Positions 30,481 through 42,360 of a DNA stretch of 64,000 nucleotides are shown in pieces; the first letter of the stretch is position 1; each line of letters starts with the position of its first letter. Position numbers and translations under genes: made by a program. The DNA is from Acanthosoma haemorrhoidale. Taxonomy: Eukaryota > Arthropoda > Insecta > Hemiptera > Acanthosomatidae. The stretch is taken from the NCBI GenBank assembly GCA_930367205.1, contig OV884011.1:104461139-104525138 (forward strand), given 5' to 3'. The notes under the pieces are model-generated. The model saw only the letters and a list, made by a program, of their open reading frames with translations, was not told where the DNA came from and did not search any database.

Positions 30481-32080
30481 GGGAAGAGAAAACATTGACA
30501 TCCCCAATAGATTTAAACAGAAGTTAGTCGCAGCAGCTAGCCTCCCTATTCATCTTTTTTTTTAGCGTGTAAAAACCTATTTCAACTTTTCCAAACAATA
30601 ATGTGCCAATTACATAAAATAACTGAGACTTTTTGCATAAAATTATGGACTGTAATAAGTTTACTGTTGGCTCCATAAATTACTGTAGCACTTATTACAG
30701 GGACTCACTAAACTTATACTTCACGAGTTTTCATAAAGCACCACAGAATAAACAGAACAGAAAACGCAGCCAGACATCTGAAGCGTACAGTGGTTGAAAA
30801 TAATTTTTTTCTGTCCACCATAGAAAAATAGGTTTTTACTAAACATATTATTCTGAATTAAGTTATTTTCATTTCGGATATATGCCTTAAAACGTTTTCC
30901 CCCATTTATTTTGTTTAATTATAATTATTTATCAAAAATAACTTTTCTCGACAGCTTTTATTTTATTATACGAACTTGCTAGAATATTTTATTTTTGGCT
31001 CAATCTATTTACATGTAATTTTGAAACTAATTTTTTTGTAGCTGCTGAAACATTATGAAACATAATATTTCAAAGAAACCTGATTAAACTAAATAGAAGC
31101 TAAACTAGTAAGGTTTTTTTAAAAGATTAAACACAATATTCCTAAAACCTAAAATGTATTGAATACAAAAAAAAAAATCAAGTCCATCACACTATTAAAC
31201 CCACTCTATGTGCAAAAACGATTTTATTATCACGTTAGTAATAGTTCACAAAAGCCTATTACAACGTATTATTAATCGGGATGTGGAGACCTTTAATTTG
31301 ATATCCTGCATAATATGATTAGAAAATTTTTATTTATAAGTAATTGGCCCTTCATTATTTTTCAAAATATTGCATCTATATTTAGCAAATCTATGGCATT
31401 AAGTAAAATTTTCGGGTTTATAGTTCACTTTAGTCCGAACACATATTACACATCTTTGGTTTTGAATACCTAACTCAAATTAGTAAGTTTCTGTTTACTA
31501 CTAATTAATTTTTAAATGATCCTTAATAATTTTTCACAGGGCATTTTTTATTTTTAGCAACATTGAGGTATAAATAGAATGTCTAATAGCATTCTTCTGA
31601 AAAAAAATATTCTATATTAAACTTTTTTTTTATAGGTTTTTGTATCGAGCACTTCTTTGGAATTTTATTATTAGGGTAAAAATTAAAAAAAAAAAATTCT
31701 TTCACATAACGTGTAGTAAAGCAAATCGTTAATTGAAAACAATTAACCGAAAAAGAAATAATGTGAAAAGCATTAACAACATATTAGTATCGGCAACAAA
31801 CTTTACCCTATGAATCCATTTCAAATGCTTGTTATCAGTGCAGAGTCAAAATATTTTCGGTTTAGTAGGTAACTAATGTATACAGCAAGACTGATAACAA
31901 AATGATAATACTATAAAAGATGGGTTTATTTCTCATAACAACAACCTTCCATTTTGAAACATTACATATGAAACATATTTCTCTGCACAGGTACAAGAAA
32001 CAAACATTCGACATGAACTTTATAACACACTTTCTTCGCCCAACTGCTGTTTCTGCTGCCACCCAACGATTCCAAATTGT
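30481..32080. other. AT-rich intergenic sequence
   Basis: No gene recognised. It contains one copy (31261-31330) of the dispersed family with CGGGATGTGGAGACCTTTAA. Confidence 0.5.
31261..31335 (+). repeat. Dispersed repeat family 1, copy
   Basis: TATTATTAATCGGGATGTGG then GACCTTTAATTTGATATCCT and TAATATGATTAGAAAA. Related copies are at 41226-41281, 41991-42030 and 42988-43053. Confidence 0.7.
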
Positions 32081-32099
32081 TCTCGCCGGTTTAAATTAA

Positions 32100-32320
32100 T
32101 TTCCAATGGAAAAAAAAATGGAACAGCCACCACAGTGGACTCTCACCACTGTACCGTAACAATCAACCTCCACCGAGGATTCCCACACTCCTTACTCCTC
32201 TCACACCACCTGCAAGCAGGTCCTCCTAGTACAAGGATCCGATCACCCTGAATATTTTATATTTATCCCTCATCCGAAAATTCTAACTAGAGAGCTTAGG
32301 GGGAAAAAAAAAAAAAAAAA
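32100..32320 (+). repeat. Non-LTR retrotransposon 3' end with poly(A)
   Basis: A GC-richer segment ending AGAGAGCTTAGGGGG(A)18. The last bases (GAGAGCTTAGnGG plus poly A) are the same as at the end of the Jockey-like copy at 40477-41167, so this is probably another truncated 3' end of that family. No coding sequence and no clear TSD. Confidence 0.5.
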
Positions 32321-33158
32321 ATTCTACACCTACCGCTAAACAACCAAATACAAACATTTTTAAACGACTCACTAAATAAAATTAGACGGAAGAATCTCTT
32401 TAGATGAGTAACGGTTTCAGCCATTTCCAATTCAATTACCTCCTTCCTCCGAAGTACTTACTTACAATGCACTTTATCTACTACATTTTTTTTTTCATAA
32501 CATAATAATGTATACAATTTTGACTGGAGACTTTATATCGAACATGATAACCATTAAAAAAATATAAATATTGAGCTACTTCATAGCTGCCAATAGACCA
32601 AATTAAGGTTATCAAAATGTAACACATGTTCGAATAATGTTTCTTGATCATTATCAGCGATTTACTGTGGTGTAGCGGTTGAGGACCGGTTCATGCTAGG
32701 GAGTACCCCAATGAAATAAACGAATACACAATTTTCGAATATAAAACCCGCTTATAACAATAAATAATACTCACGATCCGGTTTGGAATGCAGCAAGATA
32801 CCTGAAAAATAATGGATTACTTGACCAGGAAGTAACATACTACAAGTTCATTATGATGCTCATACAGTTGAAGGGTGGTCTACATGACTTTTTCAGTACA
32901 ACCTAATCTAATGTCTCATAGACATTCCAACTATATATATTTAACTATACATTTAATTCAGGGATGACTCAGAAACACATGGCATACATATTTATAAATC
33001 TTTGTGTAAAAACTAATTTATGCCGGTATAGAAAGTATCGAGAGACAAGGATTAAAACAAATATTAAAACGCTGCGTACCAATGAGTTGTACCGAACATA
33101 GAATCTGCTACTTAGGTTATAATTGTTTTTTTTTAATTTATCTCTGTTGTATGTGATG
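32321..33158. other. AT-rich stretch with one possible tiny exon
   Basis: No gene. On the minus strand 32801-32775 is framed by ttatttttcag and gtgagt, a 27-nt candidate untranslated microexon. A TGGTGTAGCGGTTGAGGACC stretch (about 32671) looks like a tRNA box A but has no proper box B. Confidence 0.35.
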
Positions 33159-33852
33159 CTATTATTATATAAGCCACGGTTGTTATGTTGTTATACATAA
33201 GTGTCTTTGATTAGAAACGAGTAGGTATTTCCTTACTTGTGTTTTTGCTACCGCTCTTCGTTTTACGCTAAGAAGGCTGCTATTCCAATTACAGCCGTAA
33301 CTTGAAGTGACAGTGCAGTGCTAACAGGCCTCACATCCTGCGATGAACGGCGAATATAAGTGAGCGAGTTTAATGAATGAACTTCGTCTTCCTTCAACGT
33401 TCATCATAGTGTCATACCATTATTATAACAATATTATGATTGAGGTGTGGGATTAAGGCTGCAAATGACAAAATAGAAATTTTACAAGAGAAGTAATCAG
33501 CCAAACTATCACCTTCGAGAATGTGAATATGTATATAATTACATATAATGTAAATTACTATCAAAAAGTCTAGCTGTAAGGTAATAGATCCAAGGATGAA
33601 TAAAGGTGTCATTTTTTCTTATTAATTAAATACATTTTTTAAAAGTAAAAACAGTTTTACAAAAGTTCCGATTCATCTGTATTTTTCTTCTAATGATTCT
33701 AGGGAAACTTGCGTGCTATGGAATTTGGAATGAACGGGCGTTGAATGGTCAATTATATTTATGAGATGAAGGTGATAAAAAGAAATTGGTGCAACGTCTG
33801 TTGTTCTTCTTTACGGCTGTTAGCATAACAACCGTGGCTTATATAATAGTAG
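33159..33852. mobile_element. Non-autonomous inverted-repeat element, about 690 bp
   Basis: The left end is CTATTATTATATAAGCCACG then GTTGTTATG (33159-33187). The right end (33823-33852) is its reverse complement with one mismatch. The interior lacks a transposase frame. The AT-rich outer part of the repeat hides any target-site duplication; the superfamily is not assigned. Confidence 0.7.
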
Positions 33853-36800
33853 CAAACTATTGACCTAAATTACGGACGAGGAAATCCGATTTTGAATCGA
33901 CTGCTGAGTTTAAATTTTGTACCAATTTCCGAAAAAAAGTTTTCTATTTTTTTTTTTAGATAATCATTATTGGCAAAAATTCAATCTGTACAAAAAATGG
34001 TAACGAATAATTGTGATAAATGATCTGGTTTATACCATTTAATTTATTTTTAAACTGCTATCTCTGATGATGGTGAATAGATGAGCTATTAATTTGTTTT
34101 ATGATTTAAGGTATATCATTTGGGCTATATTATATGGTCTTTAGTATAACTGTTTCATGGTATGAAAATTCGTTCTCGGTACAAACCCTCAAATGGAAAA
34201 TGATTCTATTTCGGTTGTTATATAGATATGATAACAGAATCGAGTGTCGTTTAATGAGAGTGCATAAGGGCGTTAAACAACAAACAACCAAATAGTTCAA
34301 CCGATAATAGTGCGATCGATCCATTTAAAAATCAGGACCAAACTGTAGTTTGTATTTTTGATTCGGTTGATGTTGGAAACTTCCTCCATTAATCGCAAGA
34401 TAAACCTATTTAAAGTGGGCCAGACATTGCTTGTCTAAGAAATGTAGCCTATAAAAATTAAGGTTGGTAGCGTCACTCTTACTTTGCATACTTACTGTCT
34501 TTTATATTCATGTACCAACAATGCCAACTTAAAAGTTCCAAATGTTATTGGGCATATTAGCCTCATGGTGCTAAAAATAAAGCCGGTCCAACGTAAATTA
34601 CAACGTGTCTTAATTAAACCATTACTTGTTACTTTATTAATAACTTCCAATCTTATTGATTATGATAACTAAATTATCAAATAATAAATCTCACAGGCAT
34701 AAATAATAATATTAATACGAATAATAATAATAGGTAGTTTTGTTGTGTTTGACGTGTAATCGTACAAAGTCATTAAACTCGTGTTCACCACTTTAAGTCA
34801 ACCGGTAGCTTTTCATGGTAGTTATATTTGATGCCTTGATGATGCCAAAAAATAAAAGCTTAATTAATCAGTTAATTACTGGGTAATGAAAAATATATTT
34901 GTTTTCCTAGCATATTTTTCAGGGTACCTAATTAATTATCTTGACGCGCTGTATAATATGTTGAGGGTTTAGTGGAGTATAACTAAAAATAAAATTAATG
35001 ACAATTTCTTTAAAATATTTATATATAACAGCATATATCTGTACTGTGTTGACATCTGTACCCATGTACATTGTGAATCAAGAGGGAGTGGTGTAGAAAC
35101 TGCATTTGAAAGTTTATGCTAAGAAAATTTAATAAAACTATGTAAACCAATCAAGAAGGATTAATTTGTAAGATTATCGCAACCTCTAGTTGTGTGATTC
35201 TGCAATTAAATAAATTTATAACCATTACATATGTAGCCCTTCTGCAGTGTATGGGTATGACCTCAAGTGATAGTACTTCTAAAACTGTTATTAAACCAAA
35301 GAGTTAAAAAAAAAAAATCAAAAGCCAGATGTACATCTAGACTTGTAATCCTGTTACCAATGAACTTCTGAAGTCCCGGTTTTAAACAGTTTATTGATAT
35401 AACTGCCCACTGCTAGATCAATGAATGAGACTTCGCTATGTGTGCTATATTTAGATATATATTATAGATAAATTTAATTACCCTATGGGAGAAGCGCTAC
35501 TTCCGACAGATATATCTGTATCTCAATGATGTCAATCGTAAAATTTATTCAAGAGGTCCGAATTAAATAGGTTTTATTTCACATTCACCTCAAATACAAT
35601 GAAATATTATATATATACACATAGGTTTTTTATTATATAATTTTGAAATAGAGCATAGGTTCAACAACAATACGAATCTATTCACAGATTGCACTTCGTG
35701 CTCATTATATCTCCTGCCGACTAACTAGATTTCATATCATTTTTGAAAATGCACTAACATCGGTTAAATCCTACATCATACATTGACCATATATTTAAAA
35801 AAGGTCTCGTCGTCGTTGGTAAAGCGAAAAGTAATAATAAATTTATGGGACCCAACCGTAGATATCACATATTTTTTGTTCTGCAAGTCAATAGAGGTTT
35901 TCCCCTTGATTCAGTTATTAGAGTTTTTTCATTTGTCAAAAAGTCTATTTGCAGTGACTGAAATGATTTAAAAAATAAAGTTCAGTTTTGGTTTGAAAGA
36001 GATATTCAAGAAACTCATTGAACCACTTTTCCAAAAAATTGTTTTATCTGTTTCTTTAGTTGTTCTTAGTAATTTATGCAAGAAAGTTTACATTTTGTTG
36101 GCTCCCGAAAGTTTATTTTTAAGAACGTTCTTTAATTCCTTTTTGGGTTACAGTATTGTTTTTTTATTTATATGTTTAAGGGTGAGTCAACACCACAGTG
36201 GCCCGAATATATATGATCTTTCTCTTGTTTTAGTTTTACAACAACCATTTTTTATTTATTTTACTTTTTTTATTGTTATAGAGACAGCGCTATAAAAGAG
36301 AGCTTCTAACGTGTCTTGGCGGTTTTATACTATAAACACAAAAAATATATATCTTCTGGATCCGAGGGATTATGATAGCATAATGAAGCACCCCTAAGGC
36401 CGAAAGGGAAGCTGGTGGCACTCCATTCCCACCCGTCCAGTAGGCAGGACGTGTATGTAGGGAAAACCCATAACTTTCAATCTAAAATAGATTCTGAGAT
36501 TTGAGTTGAGAAAGCACAAATGTCAGGGGAAGATCTGGTAATAAATATTTTAGCAACAAATACACAGCTTGTCTAGGATATTCCTTGATACACCTTTAAC
36601 ATTTCAAGTGGGTCGGATCATTTTTACGAAGATACGTACAGACGTACGAATGAAGATTTTCCCCATGCATACATTTTTAAAAGTATAGCCTCTCCGTCCG
36701 GGCACAACAAGTTGACCCGTGTTTTACCCTCCTCAGCCTGGGTGTACTGTGCGGGTATTCCATGACTGTTTCACTCATGCAGAGATGGCACACAACTACG

Positions 36801-39800
36801 GAATACAACCAGTCTCTAGACGACAATGAGTTCATTATGCACCCGTAGCGAGAGCTGTCAGTCACGAAGACCCGAGCAGCTAGGAAGACCGTTACGACAA
36901 CAAACCACGTCGTCGCCGACGGTGAGAGTTCAAGGTGGACCGTTATAGTCAACAGTCAGGAGTCTTCAGAGCGATGTACTGGCTGATGTACAAGTAAAAC
37001 TTTTCTAAATCCTAAGCCTAATGTTACAACAACCAGGTGCCCATTGCTAATGATGCCACATACTTTATGAAACTCGCTGGCTAGTTTTATCAAGTATTTA
37101 TTAATATCGAAGGACATCTATTAAAAAAGACTTAACCTACAAGAGACTACATATTACAATGGGAATTGTTTGTTTAATTATTTGCGCCATTAATTATTGC
37201 TGAAAGGTGGGCTATTCAACCATGACCCACCTACCTCTATTTATGTAAATTAAGTAAATTCATTAATAATCAATTAGCCAAAGAAATAATACTAGTATGT
37301 TGATTACATAAACACGATGTATTAACATATCCTTCGTATTTTCAAATGGTGCCATACCAAAGGCAAACTAGAGGAGCTCCCCTTAACTAAAATAAAGGGT
37401 AAAGAGATGAAACATCTTTCGCCTTTCCACAACTTTATTGATTTTCTCCCCGACGGTTTTCGACGGACTATGCAGTCATTCAGGAGGGTTCGTGCTGATA
37501 GTAATTTTAAGAAGCTGGTTTCTTAATATGCATACTCCACACCATCAATAAAAATAAAATTATGGGTCACATTGTGGCTGTCAGGCTTCCACGTCAAGCT
37601 CGGTACATTCCATATAGCTTTTGCGAAAGTTCGGCTAAATGGAATTCATATTGAAAAGGCCCCGGATACAAGTGCCCATCTCTGGATTTTTTCTTGGGCT
37701 AAGAATAATTATTACATAACATTAATTATTAATTATTATTAGTACCATCATATTTGACGATTTTACCACTGAACCTTCTTACCGCGAAGGAGTTACGCTA
37801 ACTACTAAATGCGCTAACCCCTTCCGGGTCCTGTTAACATCACGATTGACTAGCAACTCCAATCCTTCCAAAGCCATTTTGGCTTAGAACTAGGCGTTTT
37901 TAAAAAAATATTTCTTGCATATTTGATAACATTGTACTATTGAATACAATAATACTAGATGAGCCATGGATCCATTACATCAGTTATGAATTGTATTTTT
38001 TTAAGTTCTCTTCATTCTCTCAAAACTCCGGTACTGAAAAAACAGTATTAAACGACTGGGGAAACTACTGTTTTTTTATCAAAATTAACAATTTTTTTGA
38101 TAAACCCCAAAGGGCCAATAATCTATTATCTTTTCACCCAATAAAAAAGATTAAATAATTAATAAACTACAATGTAAACTTCAAATGTAATAAATACGCA
38201 ATTTCGATTTAACGTAAGAATCATTTTTTTTTTTTGTACTTAATATATTGAAGTTATTTTTGCGTTAGCGTTGTAACCATGGAGAAAAAAATCAAAACCT
38301 TAAATTTTAAGAAGCTTTTCCGAATCCCACCAGATTTGAGAAATCTTAAAAGTTTGCATAGCAGGCTTATTTCATGTTAATTTTTTTTTTTACGCACTTC
38401 CTATTATTTTATTTGGCTTAGAAAATTCAAAAATTACCGAAGAAATGAGGAATAAAATACTCATAAGACTAGTCAAATATTTTAGGATGCAATGCTGCTG
38501 CTGGTCCGTTCTTCAAATGAAAAGTCGCTTGCAGGTGTCTTCCACTTGGGTGAAATCTATAAGTGACTTTTCCTTTTAGCTCTCAAATCCAAGGGGGTTG
38601 TCTCATGTGTCAAAAAATGCCACGTATAGAAAATTGTTAACATACCATAGAAGTCAGGAACATAAGTGTATCAGATATAAATAAATAAAGGGAAAACTTA
38701 TTTAGCCATAAGAAGTTTCTCCTCTAAAAGTATCAGGACCGATAATATTCTGGGTTCAATATTCGAGCTAACTGATCAATTTCCGTACTATGTTAATAAT
38801 TGACACCTGACATAAAAAATAGTTAAGGGCCATAACAAATAACCCTTAATTAGATTGGGATATATCATACGTATTTTGTTGAGTACAAATAGGTTATTGT
38901 ATTTAAGTGAAGTTGTATACTCATTGGAAAAAGAAGGAAGGCTGGAGGGCTCTCCACGTTAGATAAACCTCAGACTTTTATAAACAATTAATTGTTGTAA
39001 AATAAAATTAATGTACTACTGCATTGCTAAGTTGAATTTAATGGAAATCTCACTACACTAAGCAGTTTACCGCAAGGTAGCGTGACCGAATCCACCGTCA
39101 AATTGTTCTCCACAGTTTTATTTATATCTTTACTTGGGTCGGGAGCACGACAACTAAGTTAAACTCGAGCGCTTACATGATATGTAAATATTTGTTGGTT
39201 GTACTGGTTGGGCCAATCAGTCTGCTGCATTTGTAATTGTTTACAAAAAAATTTTTTTTCAACGGTTGTGAACTCAATCGTATTTTTCGAAATGTATGTA
39301 AACTAAATGTCTTAAAGGATAAAGAAACATTATTGATTAATTTCGTGACTCCATAAATAAAATATCTGGGATAAAAAAAAGTTTCATATTTTTAGCACAG
39401 AAACTATTAAAGATTTAAATATCATAGAATGCACTAAATTCGGTAACGCGAACAGAATTAAAAAAATAAAGAAGAGAACCATAAGATTTTTGTATGTTTT
39501 AGTTAAGTTAGTTTTGTTTTATACAATTTGAAGAAAAATCAATTTCCATGGCTGAGATGGTTTAACAAATAAAATGAGTTCGATAAAAAATGCAGCGCCG
39601 TTATTTCAAAATTAATTCAAACTGGTCCACATCTTAATAACGACTGGATAATTGGGAATCTTTTACGTCAATTTGTAACATTTTTGTTGAAAGACAACAG
39701 CTGAAAGATAAAAGTGAAAATTCTAAGGACGAAGATAGAAAAAAACACGGCCACAATGCCGTTAGAAGTCATCAAAGAGAGAGACAAAGAAACTGCCTTA

Positions 39801-40476
39801 CTTTGATGCTGAATACCGCGTCCGTAGTTGTCTAAGCCGGCTAACTGTATTTTCAGCATCACATCTAGCTGTAGTTTGTGTGCGGCTAATAGTTCCAAGG
39901 ATCAGCTAACTTCACTGTATCTTACTACCGAGCCCGAACGGAGAGGCTATACTTTCATTTCAGGTACGGGGCATATATGAAATCGAGGCATGTTCTATAT
40001 AATATTATAGAAATATTTAAAATATATCCCCGAACAGCTCAGAATATGCTCATTAGCTTTTGGATAAGAAACATTAAAGGTAAGAATAGCAAAAAATTAT
40101 TTCTTGAATCCCAGCCTAAGATATTTATTTCCCCGTAGTTAAGACGGTTCCACCAAAAGAGTTTCAAAGATATTTTTAAAAAATCACTTTGGAATACAAA
40201 TCGGGTTATTATAACGTTCCAGCAGGTTTCAATCCGTTCTTTATATAAAAATATTTTACATTTATACTTCTGACTGTTTTCATTAAAAAGATTCATTTTG
40301 AAACAGGCGATAATTAATTTTTTTTTTTATAACTTAAAATGCAAGAATGTAAACTTGAGATATGAATGCACTAAAAATACAAATTGAATATAATTTATTT
40401 TAAAGTTAATTTAATCCCGTTTCTTCAACGATTCTGTAACTAGCTATAGCAATGAATAATTCAAACTTTTTTTTAG
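33853..40476. other. Long AT-rich intergenic stretch without a recognised gene
   Basis: Open frames such as 35993-36295 (hydrophobic, followed by a donor-like gtgagt) and 36677-36952 (reverse, in a GC-richer patch) match nothing I recognise. Copies of the short dispersed motif GGAGAGGCTATACTTTC lie at 35481-35507, 36681-36703 (reverse) and 39932-39956. Confidence 0.5.
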
Positions 40477-40770
40477 TTAACTCCCAACACTCTCCTAAAG
40501 CTCCAGCAATTTCAGAATAGAGTTCTCCGCACCTCCCTCAAACACACCCCTTTCGACCAAATGAAGGCCGACGAAATCCACAAACAATTCGAAGTGCTCA
40601 CTATCCAAGATTTTATCAAGAGAAGGCACATCAAATTTTTTGACTCCCTAAGACATAGCCACAACCCACTATTCTCCGACCTTCAGCCACCACCAATGCC
40701 CGTCAGATGGAAGCATTGCTGGACCACCGAAGCTTGGCGAATGAAAGACATCATAGAACCAGAGGACTGA
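40477..40770 (+). pseudogene. C-terminal end of Jockey-type ORF2
   Basis: An open frame of 97 codons to TGA: LQQFQNRVLRTSL near the start, later IKRRHIKFFDSLRHSHNPLF. The same blocks occur in the copy at 54.9-56.2 kb (LQQFQNG..., IKRRHIKFFDSLQYLTNPVF). This is the tail after the reverse transcriptase domain. It is 5' truncated and cannot be translated as a whole protein. Confidence 0.75.
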
Positions 40771-41167
40771 CGGACCTACACCCAGCCGAGAGATCGAGGC
40801 CGATCTCCCGCCCGACTCAACCGACGCCACATTACCCCATCTACCTGTGTAAGCAGGGTTGATCTTCCGGCCGATTAGGCCGACTCACTCAGGCCCCTGG
40901 CGGGGCGGCCGGCCAGGCTTCGCCTGGCCTACAACAAACCATCGCCTAGGCACCCCTAGGCTTAATCCTTGGTAGACTCTCACTACCTTCCTGACTCCAT
41001 CCGCCTTTCTAGGCATTCCACACCCCATATCCTTCTCATACATCCTTCAAATAGGGGTCTCCCCTTAGTGAAAGGCACTTTCCAGCCAAAAATAATTTTC
41101 CTTATTTTTCCCACATTCCTATTTTTTATAAGTTTGAGAGCTTAGAGGAAAAAAAAAAAAAAAAAAA
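40477..41167 (+). mobile_element. Jockey-like non-LTR retrotransposon, 5' truncated, with TSD
   Basis: The insert starts in the C-terminal coding part, continues through a GC-rich 3' UTR of about 380 bp and ends in a poly(A) run (about 41150-41167). A perfect target-site duplication AAACTTTTTTTTAG flanks it (40463-40476 and 41165-41178; the As overlap the tail). The boundaries are therefore secure. The inserted DNA is much more GC-rich than its surroundings. Confidence 0.88.
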
Positions 41168-41178
41168 CTTTTTTTTAG

Positions 41179-41640
41179 GGAAACAAGTCATGACAAAAGT
41201 ATTTGTATAATACTGATCCTCAATGTGTATTATTAATCAGAACGTCGGGACCTTTTATTGCAACGTATATTACATATTATGACGGCATGAGGACTTTAGG
41301 TCAGGCAGGAGATTAGAGGTCGAGTTGTATCATCATCGTTATACCCGAGAGGATCTAATTTTAAGTAAGTATGGGGCTAAAAAATTATTCATGTCGGGTA
41401 GTCTTTTCACAGTCATTTAATACGTAGCCAAGTATTTCTTCACTTTATAAGTCCTTTATTTCATTTAGATCTATTTAAAAAATACAGTTTAGTTTATATT
41501 CGATGTAAACAAAAATATATTTGGATAAATAGAAAAAAAAATTGCGAGGCCACTAATTTATGAATTGACTAGTTATTATAGTGAGCGGTGAATCGTTGCA
41601 GGAAGAGTTGTTTATCCATCTACTTCCAATGAAGTTAATT
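41179..41640. other. AT-rich stretch with a family 1 repeat copy
   Basis: It contains the family 1 copy at 41226-41281 (TATTAATCAGAACGTCGGGA). Nothing else seen. Confidence 0.4.
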
Positions 41641-41718
41641 CACTCAGGATTTGAACCCGGTCACTTTCTCTCTCCTTAGCTTTATCGGCTACTGAACCAT
41701 TAGAGTAGCAGATAACAC
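41641..41718 (-). repeat. tRNA-like SINE head
   Basis: On the minus strand, CTACTCTAATGGTTCAGTAG gives a box A-like element. About 35 bp on, GGGTTCAAATCC is a perfect box B (GGTTCRANNCC). The total of about 75 nt equals a tRNA, but it does not fold as a good cloverleaf by eye, so a tRNA-derived SINE promoter is likelier than a tRNA gene. The inverted segments CGGTGAATCG/CGGAGTGAAATG beside it were not explained. Confidence 0.45.
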
Positions 41719-41869
41719 GGTTTCACGGAGTGAAATGAACCGATCTGCAAACAACTCTCCGTGACTGACTCACCGCAGTCCTAGATCAAGAGGGCTTAAG
41801 TGGCCCCAGTCACGGTATGAGGTGAACTATCGTTGGTCAGTACGGTGAACTCAGGGATCATCAGCAACT

Positions 41870-42360
41870 ATTAGTTCAATCTATTTAAAAAATAAATGTC
41901 AAATGTGACGCACCCCACAACCACAGGCTTCATCAAGTTTCCACAGGCGTTTTGGAGTTATAGCCAACTTAAACCCCAACACATATCATATAATATTAAT
42001 CTGAACGTGGAGATCTTTGATTCACCCTACAAAAAATTAAAGAAAAATGTACGATTCGCTAATTCCAAATATTTAACTAATTAATAACAATCATTTTTTA
42101 TAGAGGTGGTTGTATTTTGCATGTCTTCCCAAGATCAAAAGGATTTCCATATAAAATGCTATACCTATAACTTGTCATTAACAGGGTAATCACAAATAAA
42201 AGAGCATACAGACAGACACAATGTATTGTGGTTTTGAAAAAAAAAATCAACAAAACTTCCAAAAAAAGTAAAAACACGTAAATTGCAAGGAGGACTACGG
42301 TTATTGGCAACTATTAGTTCAATCAATTTTTAAAAAATGTCAAATATGAAGTATCCCAAA
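41870..42360 (+). repeat. Two related repeat copies in direct orientation
   Basis: GCAACTATTAGTTCAATCTA (41872) and GCAACTATTAGTTCAATCAA (42305) each continue with an A/T-rich run and AAATGTCAAATGTGA or AAATGTCAAATATGA. Copies of a family ending about 430 bp apart. Confidence 0.7.

Noticed and set aside
32660..32720. TGGTGTAGCGGTTGAGGACC resembling a tRNA 5' half
   Set aside because: The following GGTTCATGC does not give a box B or acceptor pairing.
35993..36295. 100-codon hydrophobic frame with a donor-like site
   Set aside because: T-rich composition alone explains the hydrophobicity; no family match by eye.
36677..36952. 91-codon minus-strand frame in a GC-richer patch
   Set aside because: No motif recognised and its end overlaps a dispersed repeat motif.
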